This document shows, in pieces, positions 44,388-55,973 of a DNA stretch of 64,000 nucleotides. The notes below the pieces were generated by a model that was not told the DNA's origin, did no database searches, and saw nothing but the letters and a program-made list of their open reading frames with translations. Position 1 is the first letter of the stretch. Every line of letters begins with the position of its first letter. A program made the position numbers and the translations under genes. This stretch comes from Dendrophyllia cribrosa (taxonomy: Eukaryota > Cnidaria > Anthozoa > Scleractinia > Dendrophylliidae): positions 55,297,284 to 55,361,283 of the forward strand of contig JAJLRJ010000003.1 in NCBI GenBank assembly GCA_024195265.1, in the 5' to 3' direction.

Positions 44388-44902
44388 CCATTCGTAGTTT
44401 GATGAAACTGAGATTAAGCCTGATAATTGACTTAAAAGTACCCTGCAGTCCCTTCTGCGCATGCACTGTTTTGTGAGACCTCACACGATGGAATGTCAGT
44501 TAACCCACTTTACAGCAGAAAACATCCGTTGGATGTCGGTGCTGCTGGTGATGTTCTCGTTAACTGCGCCGTCTCTAATTGCTTCATCACCGCTTCTTTT
44601 GAACTCATCGATAGTAGAATAGAAGCATACTTTCGTAAGCTTTCCGATCCATAATGGCGGACATTCAGCTACTGATTAAACTGAACATTTGCGTCATGTG
44701 AGTAGTCACAAAATGTAACGTATCGCCAAAATCAAAACAAAAATGTATACAAAGTTCAAGCATGCGCACTAGGGACTGCGGTTCTCTTTAACTATATGTA
44801 GCACTTATTAGGATTGCTAAAAAAATTATTGCTGATATACCATTAACTCAGTTATTTTTATTTGTTTTATTTTTTAATATAAAGGTAGCTGTTTTCAGCC
44901 TC

Positions 44903-45989
44903 TTAAAGGTGGCTGAACACACTTTGCGCGCGCTCTTCAATTTCAGCTGCTTACGTGAGTCAGCGCGCGCAAAGTTTTGAGAAAAACAAACGTGGCGCCT
45001 ATTCAGCGTTCATTTTATTTTGCTCAGCGTGGATCGCGAAAGTGTTGTTTTTCGTCTTAAAATGAAACAATTTGTTGTTTGTAAAAATGTTTGTTGAATC
45101 AATAGATAATATATAGAACCACTGAAGAAATAAATGAATGGGGTTAGTTTCTAGAGAAACTGTGGTGCTGCGTCGGTGGGGGGATGAAACACGAGAATTT
45201 AGTTTTATCGAGTGAGTCGATAAGGTAAATTGACCACCGTAAAAAGATTCAAATAGCTGACGTTTCGAGCGCTAGCCCTTCGTCGGAGCGAATCCAACGA
45301 AGATTCGCTCCGACGAAGGGCTAGCGCTCGAAACGTCAGCTATTTGAATCTTTTTACGGTGGTCAATTTACCTTATCGACTCACTCGATAAAACTAAATT
45401 CTCACTGAAGAAATACACTGCCTTTTTGGTCGTTTTTGTCTTCGGATCGAGAACCCAGTCAAATGCAACGCATGCGCAGTTGACCAAAAAATTGTGACTG
45501 GATGTTTTAGCGACTTTCCTCGGAAACGTGCTGATTTCTACGGAACCACTCATTAGAATTTCACGAAATTTGGCACAATAATAGTTCCGAGTATGCCGAA
45601 CTCAACTGCCACCAAAAATTTGAAATCTAACAGAGGAGATTTTTACAAAACGCAAACATATTAAACAACAAATTACGGAAGATCCCTCTGTCAAAATTAC
45701 ATGAGACTAGTGTTAACATGCGAATATTTTTACGAGTTTACTAGAGACAAATGATGGACAAAATCTAATGACTAGATTTTCTGAAAATAAACGAAACCAA
45801 ATATTGCAGGCTGATTTCCAATCCACCGTGTTGCCATGGCAACACCCTAAAAGCTCAACAAAAATATCAAAATATAAAGCTTGTTGCTTAATCTTATGCC
45901 TCGCCAATTTTGAGCGCCCAGTCGTAAGTGATTTTAAAATGACAATGAATGATGCATAGGTACAGTAAAACTGTGTTCAGCCACCTTAA
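44903..45989. mobile_element. TTAA-flanked 1.1-kb element
   Basis: TTAA at 44903-44906 and 45986-45989, with ends TTAAAGGTGGCTGAACACAC and CTGTGTTCAGCCACCTTAA. Inside are an X-box-like GTTGCCATGGCAAC (45830-45843) and a nested Penelope-type palindrome (45140-45403). No transposase. Confidence 0.8.
45193..45403. repeat. Perfect 101-bp palindrome carrying two hammerhead-like motifs
   Basis: Arms 45193-45293 and 45303-45403 are identical in reverse complement over 101 bp with a 9-bp spacer. Each arm contains GCTGACGTTTCGAGCG and CCCTTCGTCGGAGCGAAT, the Penelope-associated hammerhead-like block also seen at 28575-28609. Adjacent 45140-45192 is the element end (TTTCTAGAGAAACTGTGG), reversed relative to 28880-28910. 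Confidence 0.92.
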
Positions 45990-46657
45990 AAGGTGAAATT
46001 TTCTTTATAAAAAAATTAGACCTTGGATGATGGTCTCTAGGCTAAATTTATTTTATTTTGTAAGCCATGATACAGTTAACTCTATAATATACTTGTAAAC
46101 ATTACTTATTAATTACTCTACTTTTTATTTGTTTTGTTTAATTTTATCATTTTTATCTTTTTTCATTTCTTGATGTACGTATTATTTCAAATAACTTTGG
46201 TCACATCAAGGGGTGCAGAAATTGCATTCTAAAGAATGGGTATTCAGTGTAAATACTGATTTCTAGATCTATGAAGAATGTTTGCCTAAAAATGCATGTT
46301 TTGTAATTCAAATCTTCCTGAATCAGTGGATTGTCTGATCTCGCCTCTTTAAAAATGTTATAGTCTTTTCCCCTCTTTTGGAAGCCTGAAAATTAATAAA
46401 GGCATATCAGTCACAATCAATTAGTGTGTAGATTAATAGGAGTCCGATAAATCGGAAAACCGCCGTTCCTGATTAAATCTACCAAAAAACTCTCAAAAAG
46501 GACCACACATCTGGTGGAGTTGGAGAAAAACGGCCGAAATGCATTTATAAACTGGCCATAGAAGATGCACTAGTGGGTTTATCTCCTGAAAACCATTCCT
46601 GAAGACTTGAAATTGGAAAACAACAAATTGGGTCTACTTGCAACTTTCAGATAAATT

Positions 46658-46790
46658 ACCTGACGAGAAAGATGTGATGTACATCGTTGTCACCAGCGTG
46701 GAACAAAGACCCCCGACAGTAATCGAACCCGTGACTTTCTGTTCTCTGGTCGGATGCTCTAACCACTGAGCCGCGAGAGACTTGTAGCGA
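46658..46790 (-). mobile_element. tRNA-derived SINE, inverted copy A
   Basis: The minus strand shows GGCTCAGTGGTTAGAGCATC (A-box) and GGGTTCGATTACTG (B-box), then a tail TTTGTTCCACGC. It is the mirror of copy B at 47030-47150. Confidence 0.75.
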
Positions 46791-46847
46791 ACTAGGCCAT
46801 ATGTTAGGTTCATTGTATGGCGTGCGTCGTGCGTACTGCGTACTCTA

Positions 46848-46994
46848 ATAGACCCTTTTAATAAATACCAGAATGCATCACATTCCGCTATCGACGTCAA
46901 ATGTATTCTTTTGAATTGCAAGAGAATTCAAAAGAATATGTTTGACGTCATTAGCGGAAAATGATGCATCGTGGTATTTATTAAAAGTGTCTAT
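46848..46994. repeat. Palindromic MITE between the two SINE copies
   Basis: ATAGACCCTTTTAATAAATA pairs with TATTTATTAAAAGTGTCTAT, and inner blocks CGACGTCAAATGTATTCTTT and AAAGAATATGTTTGACGTCA pair as well. The centre is GAATTGCAAGAGAATTC. Confidence 0.85.
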
Positions 46995-47029
46995 AGGACT
47001 GACGCATGAACCTAGCCATATGGCCTAGC

Positions 47030-47150
47030 TCGCCACGAATCTCTCTCAGTGGTTAGTGCATCCGACCAAGATCATGGGTTCGAATCCTGTCGTTTTCTTT
47101 GTCCCACGCTCGTGGCATGATGGACATTACATCTTTCTCATTTCATTACC
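47030..47150 (+). mobile_element. tRNA-derived SINE, inverted copy B
   Basis: CTCTCAGTGGTTAGTGCATC (A-box) and GGGTTCGAATCCTGTC (B-box, a perfect GGTTCGAATCC). The downstream CTTTGTCCCACGC matches copy A. Confidence 0.75.
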
Positions 47151-47159
47151 GAGCTTAAC

Positions 47160-50100
47160 ATTTGCCATCTTTCTTTATTTATCAAATTACCTGATGTTAA
47201 AAATCTTGAGCATTGCCTCTTCTAGCCTTGTGGATCGCTTATTTTTGTGGCCAATTCCAAACCGAGCGTGAAGGTAATGCGTGCGGTAAGGACCACCGGG
47301 CCCTGATGATAAACATAAAGCACGATTTTTTAGAGACATTTTCCTTGACAAACTTATTCAATAAATACGTTTAATTTCCCCGGTTCGATTAAAATTTTCT
47401 CGTATTTACCGGAATGACTGAACATCGCTCTGCCATTTGTTCCTATGACTACTTTTAAGCGTCTTGTAGGAAAAAATCCCGTTGAGATGAATTGTTCCAT
47501 TTCATGACTCCAACCAGAATAACAGAATTTTCCTCTAAGCTTGCCAGTTTAGAGGAAAAAAAAATAAAACAAAAACAAATATGAAACATGGTCGGTTTGC
47601 TTGCCTGAGCAATATTAAAAAAATCTAGACATCATAAAGTTAATTTTAAGAAGGTATTTGCTGAGATTTTTTGCTCACTAATTCTTACTTTATAACAATA
47701 TTGATGTACAAGGAATGTACATAATACGTATTTATTGTGAACATAAGTTCGCTTAATCATACCTCCTTGGACGGATGGAAAGTCTGGGTGATCATGCATG
47801 TAGACTCCTTTACTATGATCAATCTTTGGTATATGCCCTGTAATAAATCAGATAGAAGCACGCATTTATTTTCCTGCACAAACAGGTTCCTAAAGTAGGG
47901 CTAACATTGCATTTATTTCCAAGCCTGCTCTTCTCTAGGCCCCTCAAACCGGCACGTATTGCATTTGCAGATTCCGTACATGAAGTACTAGAATCAATCT
48001 GTCAAGTTTCCCTATCATGTTAGTGATTGCTCATGTCGTGGGGAAGATGGTTGGGTGGTAGGCGTGTGTGGTTCTTATTTATAAAATAAGTAATACCTTT
48101 GAGCTGGTGATCAGCGTTGTCTACAACATTCTCTCCTGAGCCACTCGGCACGCCCGGCTGACTTGTTTGACGACCAGTTTCCTCTGACTTCCCTTAGGAG
48201 ATCCGGAAAGAAAGTTACCAAGAAATTTATCGTGTTGAAGGGTTCTCTGCATTTTAAAGTTATTTTGTAATATTTCCCTTTTATATACAATTACATAGAA
48301 GAAGTAATTTTGTTTTAGATTACGTATATTTACGACTTACGAGAAATATATGTTTTAGATTATACGTCATGAACCGCCAACAGCTGCAAATTTGTAAAAG
48401 ATATTTACATATGTAAAATAGAGGTGTCCGTATTATGGAGGTGTCCGTATGGAGAGGATCGACTGTATTGTGAACTTGTCATCTAGTCAACAACGAGGTG
48501 ATATGTTATGGAAATGTCCGTCAGGTGAATGAGGCTGTGTACTCAAACTGGCGTCTTGGTTTCAAAACTCCCATAAATTAGAAACACGGAAAGCAGGTTG
48601 CCTTTAGAATAAAAACCGGTATTATTTCCTACCTGCACTGACGTCTGTGTATGTTAAAGAAAATAGTGCCAGCAATGAGACACATCTGAAAAACATCTAA
48701 AAATTCAAAGGATATATCTTAGTTTACTGAGAATAAAACATGACATACTTATTCTCGGTCCTTAACTAATAGAAACATTGCTAAGTAACTACTTCATAGT
48801 TTTCTCAACAGAAAACGTGACGGCAGAAATTTCTAACGCTTCGATGCGTTGCTTCAAAATGAACATCTTAACAATACTGCGCTTTTCAGCAAACTCTGAA
48901 GTTCAAACCTCAATCAACAATTTAGTTTTTCACTGCCGCAAACATCATAGCGTACGTCTCAGGATACAGCTTTGTGCAAGGTCATGCAGTTTGTGAGTTG
49001 TGATTCGTTGATTTCCGGGTCCATTTCGAGCCAGCCAGCGCAGCCAGACACAAAAGAATAACACAAAGCCGTATGAGAAATGGGTGAACTTAATCCAACA
49101 AGATTGAAGTGGAATTCAAACTTCATGACTTACGTTTTTAGGAGCAACAGAAAGTACCCTTAGAGCAATTCACGCGAGTAAGAAGAATTCCAGAAAACCT
49201 CTTTTGTTTGGTGCTTTGTTGTTTTGGATTTTCCTCTCTGCGTGAACAATATGATATGTTTGGACATGGTAAAGAAAGAAAGGAAATCACAAAGACAGTT
49301 TGAGACAACCCCTGTGAAGCAACATTCATTATTGTGTAGTACGTTTGCTTATACTTTTGCTTTATATCTCTCGTTGAGGCGTAAAAAAGGTAAACAAAGT
49401 CGACTACAAACCGTCGAAGAGCTCAGTGGGACATTTATGGTTCAATCGCGCCTAAAAATCACGAACTTGAAGATAAAATCCGTCTTAGAATTCCTGCACG
49501 AGCTCTCCTCGTATTCATGGCTGAAAATTCAGATTTCGTGGTAAATATAATTATTGGTTTATCCGTATTTGCCATTTATCGATTACTGCTGGGCAAAGAG
49601 AAGCGGTTATTAAGAATAATAGTAAAGGAGAGGACGAAGCGATACTCACAGCGTTAGCTTAAAACTGCCTAACGGTACCCAAGGAGGCCGTGTAAATTTG
49701 AATATTACACTTTGATTCACAACTTCAAATCCTTTGTCGAGCACCCCAGCAAGAGAAGACAACACGCAAATTAAGAGACAACTTCTAGTTGCTTTCAACA
49801 AGGAAATCTTTATGATATGTTTTTGGTCTCTCTTGCGCAGCTGGAAGCGATTCAATAATTAATGTTATGTTGTTTCCGCTTTTTAACCTTGCACTAATTT
49901 CTTACCTTGTTTTTTATTATCCCGCTAACTGGAGTAAAAAAACATTCAGACTGGTGAATTGCTCGCTGAATTTAATGAAGGCATTAGCTTTACATTTGAA
50001 CTAAGCGTTCAGAATTATGGCAAAAAAAAACCACTATTATTTTCATTAATTATCTGAGCTTCTTTTTAGGTGGTAAGATATTCATTGTAAAAACATATAA
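47160..50100. other. Gene-less intergenic stretch
   Basis: No coding exon was recognised in six frames. Short frames at 48778-48996 and 49224-49544 lack any family signature. A GAGGTGTCCGTATTATGG / GAGGTGTCCGTATGG pair at 48420-48455 resembles the 86-bp array unit. Confidence 0.5.
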
Positions 50101-50119
50101 TGTAACCTGCATCCACCTG

Positions 50120-50203
50120 CAACCTCGTTCCCAGGGTCTCTCATCTTCCCACCCCCTGGAGCTCCAGGGGGTGGGAAGATGAGAGACCCTGGGAACGAGG
50201 TTG
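50120..50203. mobile_element. 84-bp fully palindromic MULE-type MITE with 10-bp TSD
   Basis: CATCCACCTG flanks it at 50110-50119 and 50204-50213. The two 42-bp arms start CAACCTCGTTCCCAGGGTCT and meet at GGAGCTCC without a spacer. The ends match those of the 1.3-kb element at 23019-24316. Confidence 0.92.
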
Positions 50204-50287
50204 CATCCACCTGGTGTATATAAAACGCCGTAAACGAATCTCTGGCGGGAAGTTATATTAAAATCTACCCCCTGCCTCTCTCTCTCT

Positions 50288-50312
50288 CCCCCCCCCCCCC
50301 CCCCCCCCCCCT
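50288..50312 (+). repeat. CT-microsatellite followed by poly(C)
   Basis: CTCTCTCTCTCTCTC runs straight into about 22 C residues. Confidence 0.9.
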
Positions 50313-50881
50313 TTCCGCCATTGTGGATTCCAGGTTTATTCGTTCACTAAGTGATCCAGTCTTCTCCCCAGTCCAGCTTCTTTCTATTGGAATATTCACT
50401 GTAAACCACTTGAATTTTTAATTGTTAGTAACCTAATAATCAGATCAAAACGTTTTAAAACTGTAGACAACAAAAATCATTTTTTTCTTTTGACAGCGAT
50501 AATAAGAAACAAAGGCCACAGAATTTCAGGTTTTTCCCCAGGATGTTAACTTTACTAATCAAATTCGCGGTCGCAAATTCGTAAAAAAAATTTGATTGGT
50601 GAGAGTTATCGGGAAGCCCACTTATACAGTCAAAACAGTTAAATACAGTCAAATAATAATAATTGCTGCGCAGCAAACGAAGTGAGCGGAGCAGCAGTTC
50701 ATAATCCAGAAAGGCAGAAAAAAATCTGGAATCGCTTTTTTTTACCACAATTCTTTGCGAGCCAAGCTGAAGATGTAATCGTTCCCTAGGAAACGCTGTA
50801 CCACAACTCTTTGCGTGCGTCATGCTGATGCGTGACCTTATTTGCGTCATTCGCTTTCCGTTAAACACATGCAAACAGTAG

Positions 50882-51017
50882 GGAGCTTTAGATTTGAGTA
50901 CGAGTACGACTCTAGGTATAAAATTTGTGTGGTAAATGGTTATTTAGAGCACGCGAACTAAGTTTTAAAAGTCGTACTCGTACTCAATCTCGTACTCGTA
51001 GTCCGATCTAAAGTCCG
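50882..51017. mobile_element. Small MITE with GAGTACGAGTACGACT ends
   Basis: GCTTTAGATTTGAGTACGAG on the left and CGTACTCGTACTCAATC plus GATCTAAAG on the right are inverted. The right side carries an extra CTCGTACTCGTA unit. Confidence 0.7.
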
Positions 51018-51359
51018 CTAGTATTTTATATTGTCGGACCTCGATCGCTTCTGAAGGTGAGTACTTTACACTTTGTATATTAGTAGGTAAAAGGGCTAAA
51101 AGGGTAAAGTGGTGGCAAGAGAGCTGAAAGCGATTAAATCGTCCTTTGAGGATGACAGGATCCATTATCCAGATTTATCACAAAGTGAGAGCATGTCTTG
51201 TAAAGCTACGGTAAAGGAAATAACATTTTTGAATGTGCATTTACTTTGTAAGAAATATTTTATAGACTGTTTCTTTGTGTTATCAGGAGTTTTTGAGAAA
51301 TATTTAGAAAACTCGGCTTTGGTTACTTTTAGGGTTGCCGCGCTATAAAGCGAAAAACA

Positions 51360-52490
51360 ACTGTATTATATTAGCGCGCGCTAAAATAGCGAATTAATGT
51401 CGCCATCACATGGAGAGTAAAATTGTTATTTTGAGAGAAAACGATGAATATTTTCGAGTTTCTAAACGTAGTAATTTCTCTCGAGTCAGCAATTGCATGG
51501 TTGAAAGAAAAAACCTGATAAAGAGCAACTACATATGTCCGGAATGTGACATTTTGTTTTTACGCAATTTTTGACTGACATTTAATTTTTTTTTAACTTT
51601 TCAAACATGAATTTTTTCATTTTTGAACTTTAAATTGTACTTTACTGACGCAATTTGACACCCCTAAAAGAAACCAAAGCCGAAAACTCGACCACATTAG
51701 ATCGAGCAATTGTGCGTATAAACAAAATCAGATTTGCATTTCCGGCAGGCAGGATAAGCCATTTTATGAGCAGAATTTATCCAAGCCTAATCACGTACGT
51801 GCGCAGCAATCACTATCTTTAAGATAACCTAGTAATATATATATATTTTTTTAAATATTAAAAACCCTAGTTAAAAAAAAGAAAACTTATTAAGAGAAAT
51901 ATATATATATATACATATTTATATAAGAAATATCATTCTTGTGTACGTGATTTAAAAAATATTCATTTCTAAAAAAAGAAAAATTTCTAATTAAAAGAAT
52001 TCATAAAAATAATAATTATACTAATAATAATACTAATATATTTGTAATTAAGATATTTTTTAAATTGTTAATAGAGCTTTTATATTTTTTTATAATACTA
52101 ATATTAATAATAATAATAAATCGATGTGCCAGCCAATCATAACGCTACATTGAACAATTGAACCGTTTCAAAACAAAAACACAAGCGCGCAAAGCAGATT
52201 GAGTTCAACTGTCTCTTTCTCCCAGAGACAGTTGAACTAAAACTCGCTGGAATCGCTTCGAATCGACCCTAAAACCACTCAAAACACAAGTAAACACACA
52301 AAGAAGTTCAGGTGAGCCAGTTTTATTCAAATATCGTTCCTAATTTTACGCTCAAATTCGAAGTGAATTTTTCCCATACAAATCCTTACAAATTCGCTAT
52401 TACGCAATGTGCAAACATCATTTGAGCTTGGGCTACCTGTAAGAAAACACGATCAAAAAAGCAAAACACAATAAGAAAATTTCCTATTTC
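51360..52490. other. AT-rich gene-less stretch
   Basis: 51840-52120 is almost pure A/T with ATATATATATAT runs and AATAATAATA blocks. No gene. 52190-52250 has a small inverted CAGTTGAACTAAAACT / GAGTTCAACTGTCTCT pair. Confidence 0.6.
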
Positions 52491-52494
52491 ACCA

Positions 52495-53089
52495 CAGGCA
52501 GCCCAACCGTGGTGTGTGAGCCACATCAAATTACAGATTCGAAGCCGGTACACAGTAATGAAATATAGGTAATAATACGATTTGTCACGGAATTGAGAAG
52601 CGATAAAAAACTCGAAAATATTACACAATAAAGACTTCTTACCTTCACTTTATTGTCCCTTGATGTGTCCTGACCGGTTTGAATGCGTTTTTACCACTTT
52701 TGTCACTCGCCCCACTATCCACTAATAGTGGATAGTGGGGCGAGTGACAAAAGTGGTAAAAATGCATGGTAAAAATGGTAAAAGTGGTAAACATGTCACT
52801 CGCCCCACTATCCACTATATAGTGGATAGTGGGGCGAGTGACAAAAGTGGTCAGAAAATGCATTTAAACCGGTCAGAACACATCAAGGGGCAATCAAGTA
52901 AAGGCAGAAGCCTAAAGGCTCCTGGTAAAGGTAAGAAGTCTTTATTGTGTAATATTTTCGATTTTTCTATCGCTTCTCAATTCCGTGACAAATCGTATTA
53001 TTACCGGCTATACTTTATTTAATACTGCGTACCGGCTTCGAATCCATAATTTGACGTGGCTCACACACCACGGTTGGGCTGCCTGTGAT
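52495..53089. repeat. Large palindrome, about 600 bp, with perfect inner hairpins
   Basis: Outer arms 52495-52645 and 52929-53089 are inverted copies with indels and substitutions (GGCAGCCCAACCGTGGTGTG versus CACACCACGGTTGGGCTGCC). The centre contains two near-perfect hairpins, 52688-52762 and 52794-52843, both built on GTCACTCGCCCCACTATCCA. Open frames in both arms encode similar peptides only because the DNA is repeated. Confidence 0.85.
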
Positions 53090-53604
53090 TTCACTGCATC
53101 TCAAACCGACATGCATAAAATTAATGAGAGGTTCTTACATTTATTAGATTCGTTATTACTTAAGGGTACAGTGTAACGTCGAAATAACGAGATAGCATGT
53201 ACTTAAATATAATTTCCACGTTATATCGCCAAATGCCACCAAATATACATTTTCATTGGATAAAAAGATTCTATTAATAGTTCATCAATTTTGAATTCCT
53301 GACAGGCGGTCTAGAAATCAAAGTTTCTATTCTGGTGGAATTTTGAGGTTTTTTTTAGTCATTATTTTGTCTTTGTAGTCCATAATTCTTTACATTCATC
53401 ACTTTTGGCGATTTTTTCTTCCAATTTTAAGATAATAACGTAAGCTTAAAGAAAGCTCCGGGCCATAATCATTAAAACACGATACAGTGAAACCTGTATT
53501 AAGCGGACACCAGCTTGGGTCCCGAAATTTTCTTCCCATATTTACTGTAAGTCGAACCTGTATTTAGCGGACCCCTTTATTAACCGGTCGAGGACAGCAA
53601 AATT

Positions 53605-54261
53605 CAGGGGCGGCGCTACCGGTGGGGCAGGTGGAGGATTTGCCCCACCAACTTTCGACAGCTCAAAATGGCGGCGGGCGGAGATGAATAGTGCAGAAAC
53701 ATCCTTTGACCAGATCTGATGGCGGAGCGCTTTAATGCATTAAAGTTTGCAAAATAAATATTCCGTTAATTAATCAAAAGCCTACAATTTTAGCATCAGA
53801 GATATTGCGACTTTAGAACTGGAGATTGGATATTGTGAACCAAGCATTATAATTCCCCTTGAGTTACTCGGACGTCAGCTATCGGACTCCAGCTACCGAC
53901 AAATCCATCAAACGATTGTACGTCAGTATTGTTTTGTGTCACCGGAAAGTCAAAGGACTCAGAATAGGGAAACTTCAAGATGGCGGCTGTCGAGTTTACT
54001 TTGAGCAAACAACCAAAATGGAGTTACACCCAAGTTTCAGAAAGTGTTTCGTGTACTTTTCATGAGAATTAAAATGAACTCAAAACTGGCCTTGGAAACT
54101 GTTTCTCCGGTCTCTGGAACGCTGGAAATAGCATTTCAGAGAGTTTCATTTCCAAAATTTCCCGGGGAAGCATGCCCCCGGACCCCCCTAGAAGCTCGCG
54201 CCTTCGGCGCTCGGCACGGGAGATTCGCCCCACCAACATTACATTTCCGGCGCCGCCCCTG
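53605..54261. mobile_element. MITE with CAGGGGCGGCGC ends and AAATT TSD
   Basis: AAATT flanks it at 53600-53604 and 54262-54266. The ends CAGGGGCGGCGC and GCGCCGCCCCTG are inverted. GCCCCACCAAC occurs near both ends. Non-coding. Confidence 0.7.
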
Positions 54262-54478
54262 AAATTAGGCCATGTTGTTACTCGAAAACTTTATGAAGCG
54301 GACATTTCAAGTGTTTTTAGATTGCATTTTCATTACATTTTAGGATTACATTTTATAGTGTCCCCAATTAGCTCTTTTTGTAGCAAAATACATTGACACT
54401 TCAATAAAGTCAGGTTATCATCAACATATCGTCTACTTGTAAAAACGTGTTCCGGTAAAAAGTAATTAAATCGAGTCT

Positions 54479-55603
54479 GGGTTTTGGTCGAGGGTCGAGG
54501 GTCGAGGGTCGAGGGTCGAGGGTCGAGGGTCGAGGGTCGAGGGTCGAGGGTCGAGGGTCGAGGGTCGAGGGTCGAGAGTCGAGGGTCGAGGGTCGAGGGT
54601 CGAGGGTCGAGGGTACAAAGTCGAGGGTCGAGGGTCCAGGGTACAAAGTCGAGGGTCGAGGCTAACATATCGAAGGTCGAGGGTAACATGTCGAGGGTTC
54701 TTAGAAAAAAAACTAAGAAATATACATGTATTAGAAATTTTCGTAATAGCGACCCGGGTCGTAAATTACTTTTATATACTCACGAGAGTGTTGACGAATA
54801 CCTTTATTTCTGGTCCATTGTACACACACGTCCACGTGTAAGCCAGATGCATGACTGACGAGTCTTTTCAATTTAATGTAATGCTAAAATAGCTTGCCTT
54901 ATTTTTTTTGTTAAATTTACCCCTTTGTTAATACCCTCATACGCAGAAGTTCTTTTGGAGAAAAGACGAGACGAGCCAAAAGAACGTCGGACTGAAAGCA
55001 GTAAAATAAATCAGATAAATTGCGGCATTGCCGCTCGATCTCTCGTCGCACGCAAGGAAAAGAGACTGCTCGCAGTCTAAAAGAACGTGTGCGTTGGAGG
55101 CTATTTTGCTTTAAAAAATCAGATGTATGCAATGCTTTAATTTGCTATGATTTAAAGACTTCTCACCCTAGGCCTCCTCATTATGCAATGATTTAATGAA
55201 AACAAGCTCTTGTCATTCAGTGTGATATAAAAAAATATGCTGTTCATTTAAATATCATTTAAATATTTGACGTTCGCGTTCGCGGCAACCGCGTTCCAAG
55301 GGTCTCTGACGGCGTTTAAATAGCCAAATGGAATACATTTAATTTTTTTAATGATTGTAAAAAAAAAACATTACCATGAACAATTAGCGTTTGGTAAAGC
55401 CGCATTTTATTTAAATGAACAGCATATTTAAAGGTACGTCAACACTCGCGTGAGTATATAAAAGTAATTTACGACCCGGGTCGCTATTACGAAAATGCCT
55501 AATACATGTATATTTTTTAGTTTTTTTTTTCTAAGAACCCTCGACATGTTACCCTGACCCTCGACTTTGTACCCTCGACCCTCGACCCTCGACCAAAACC
55601 ATG
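54479..55603. mobile_element. Inverted-repeat element with heptamer minisatellite in its TIRs
   Basis: GGTTTTGGTCGAGGGTCGAG at the left is matched by CTCGACCAAAACC at the right. The left TIR has about 20 GGGTCGA heptamers (54488-54660), while the right has about five in reverse (55545-55597). The TIR continues inward through TTCTTAGAAAAAAAACTAA, CGTAATAGCGACCCGGGTCG and TTTTATATACTCACG in both arms. A second inverted pair (ATGCTGTTCATTTAAAT, 55238-55433) lies in the middle. No protein. Confidence 0.82.
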
Positions 55604-55689
55604 ACTCATTTAAATCGATACAGACATTTACGAATTACGTTAATAAATGAAAATGTAATGAAATCAGTAAGTGTGGGTAATTAACTATT

Positions 55690-55973
55690 AGAGCAGTTTT
55701 CAATTGAGTGTCGTAAAACCAAAACCAAAGTAATTACTCTGACCAATCACAGCAGTCGTAAACAATCCAATGAACCAATTAGAGCTCGAAGCAATTACAT
55801 GTCGGCGGCGCCAAGCGCGGGAAAACGCGTGCGAGCAAGTTACGATTGGTTTTAAATTTACTTCTGATTGGTCGAGAAAGTGGCGCGAGATTTTTTAGCC
55901 GATCACAGAGCGTAGCAATGCAAAACCAAACCAATTGCGTAATTACTTTTAACACTCAATTGAAAACTGCTCT
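55690..55973. mobile_element. MITE with ATT TSD
   Basis: ATT flanks 55690-55973. TIRs AGAGCAGTTTTCAATTGAGT and ACTCAATTGAAAACTGCTCT are perfect over at least 20 bp. A 3-bp duplication suggests a PIF/Harbinger-type or related transposase acting in trans. A partial relative sits in FAM227 intron 13. Confidence 0.85.

Noticed and set aside
46658..47150. Functional tRNA genes
   Set aside because: A and B boxes are present but no clean acceptor or anticodon stems could be folded by eye, and both copies share a SINE-like tail.
52386..53176. Similar peptides (FRDKSYYY, LTHHGWAA) encoded in both arms of a palindrome
   Set aside because: Similarity follows from the DNA inverted repeat. There is no start, splice or family support for a gene.
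54484..54858. Repetitive-protein ORFs on both strands (VEGRGSR-type and STLDPRP-type)
   Set aside because: They are translations of the GGGTCGA heptamer; both strands and several frames stay open for the same trivial reason.
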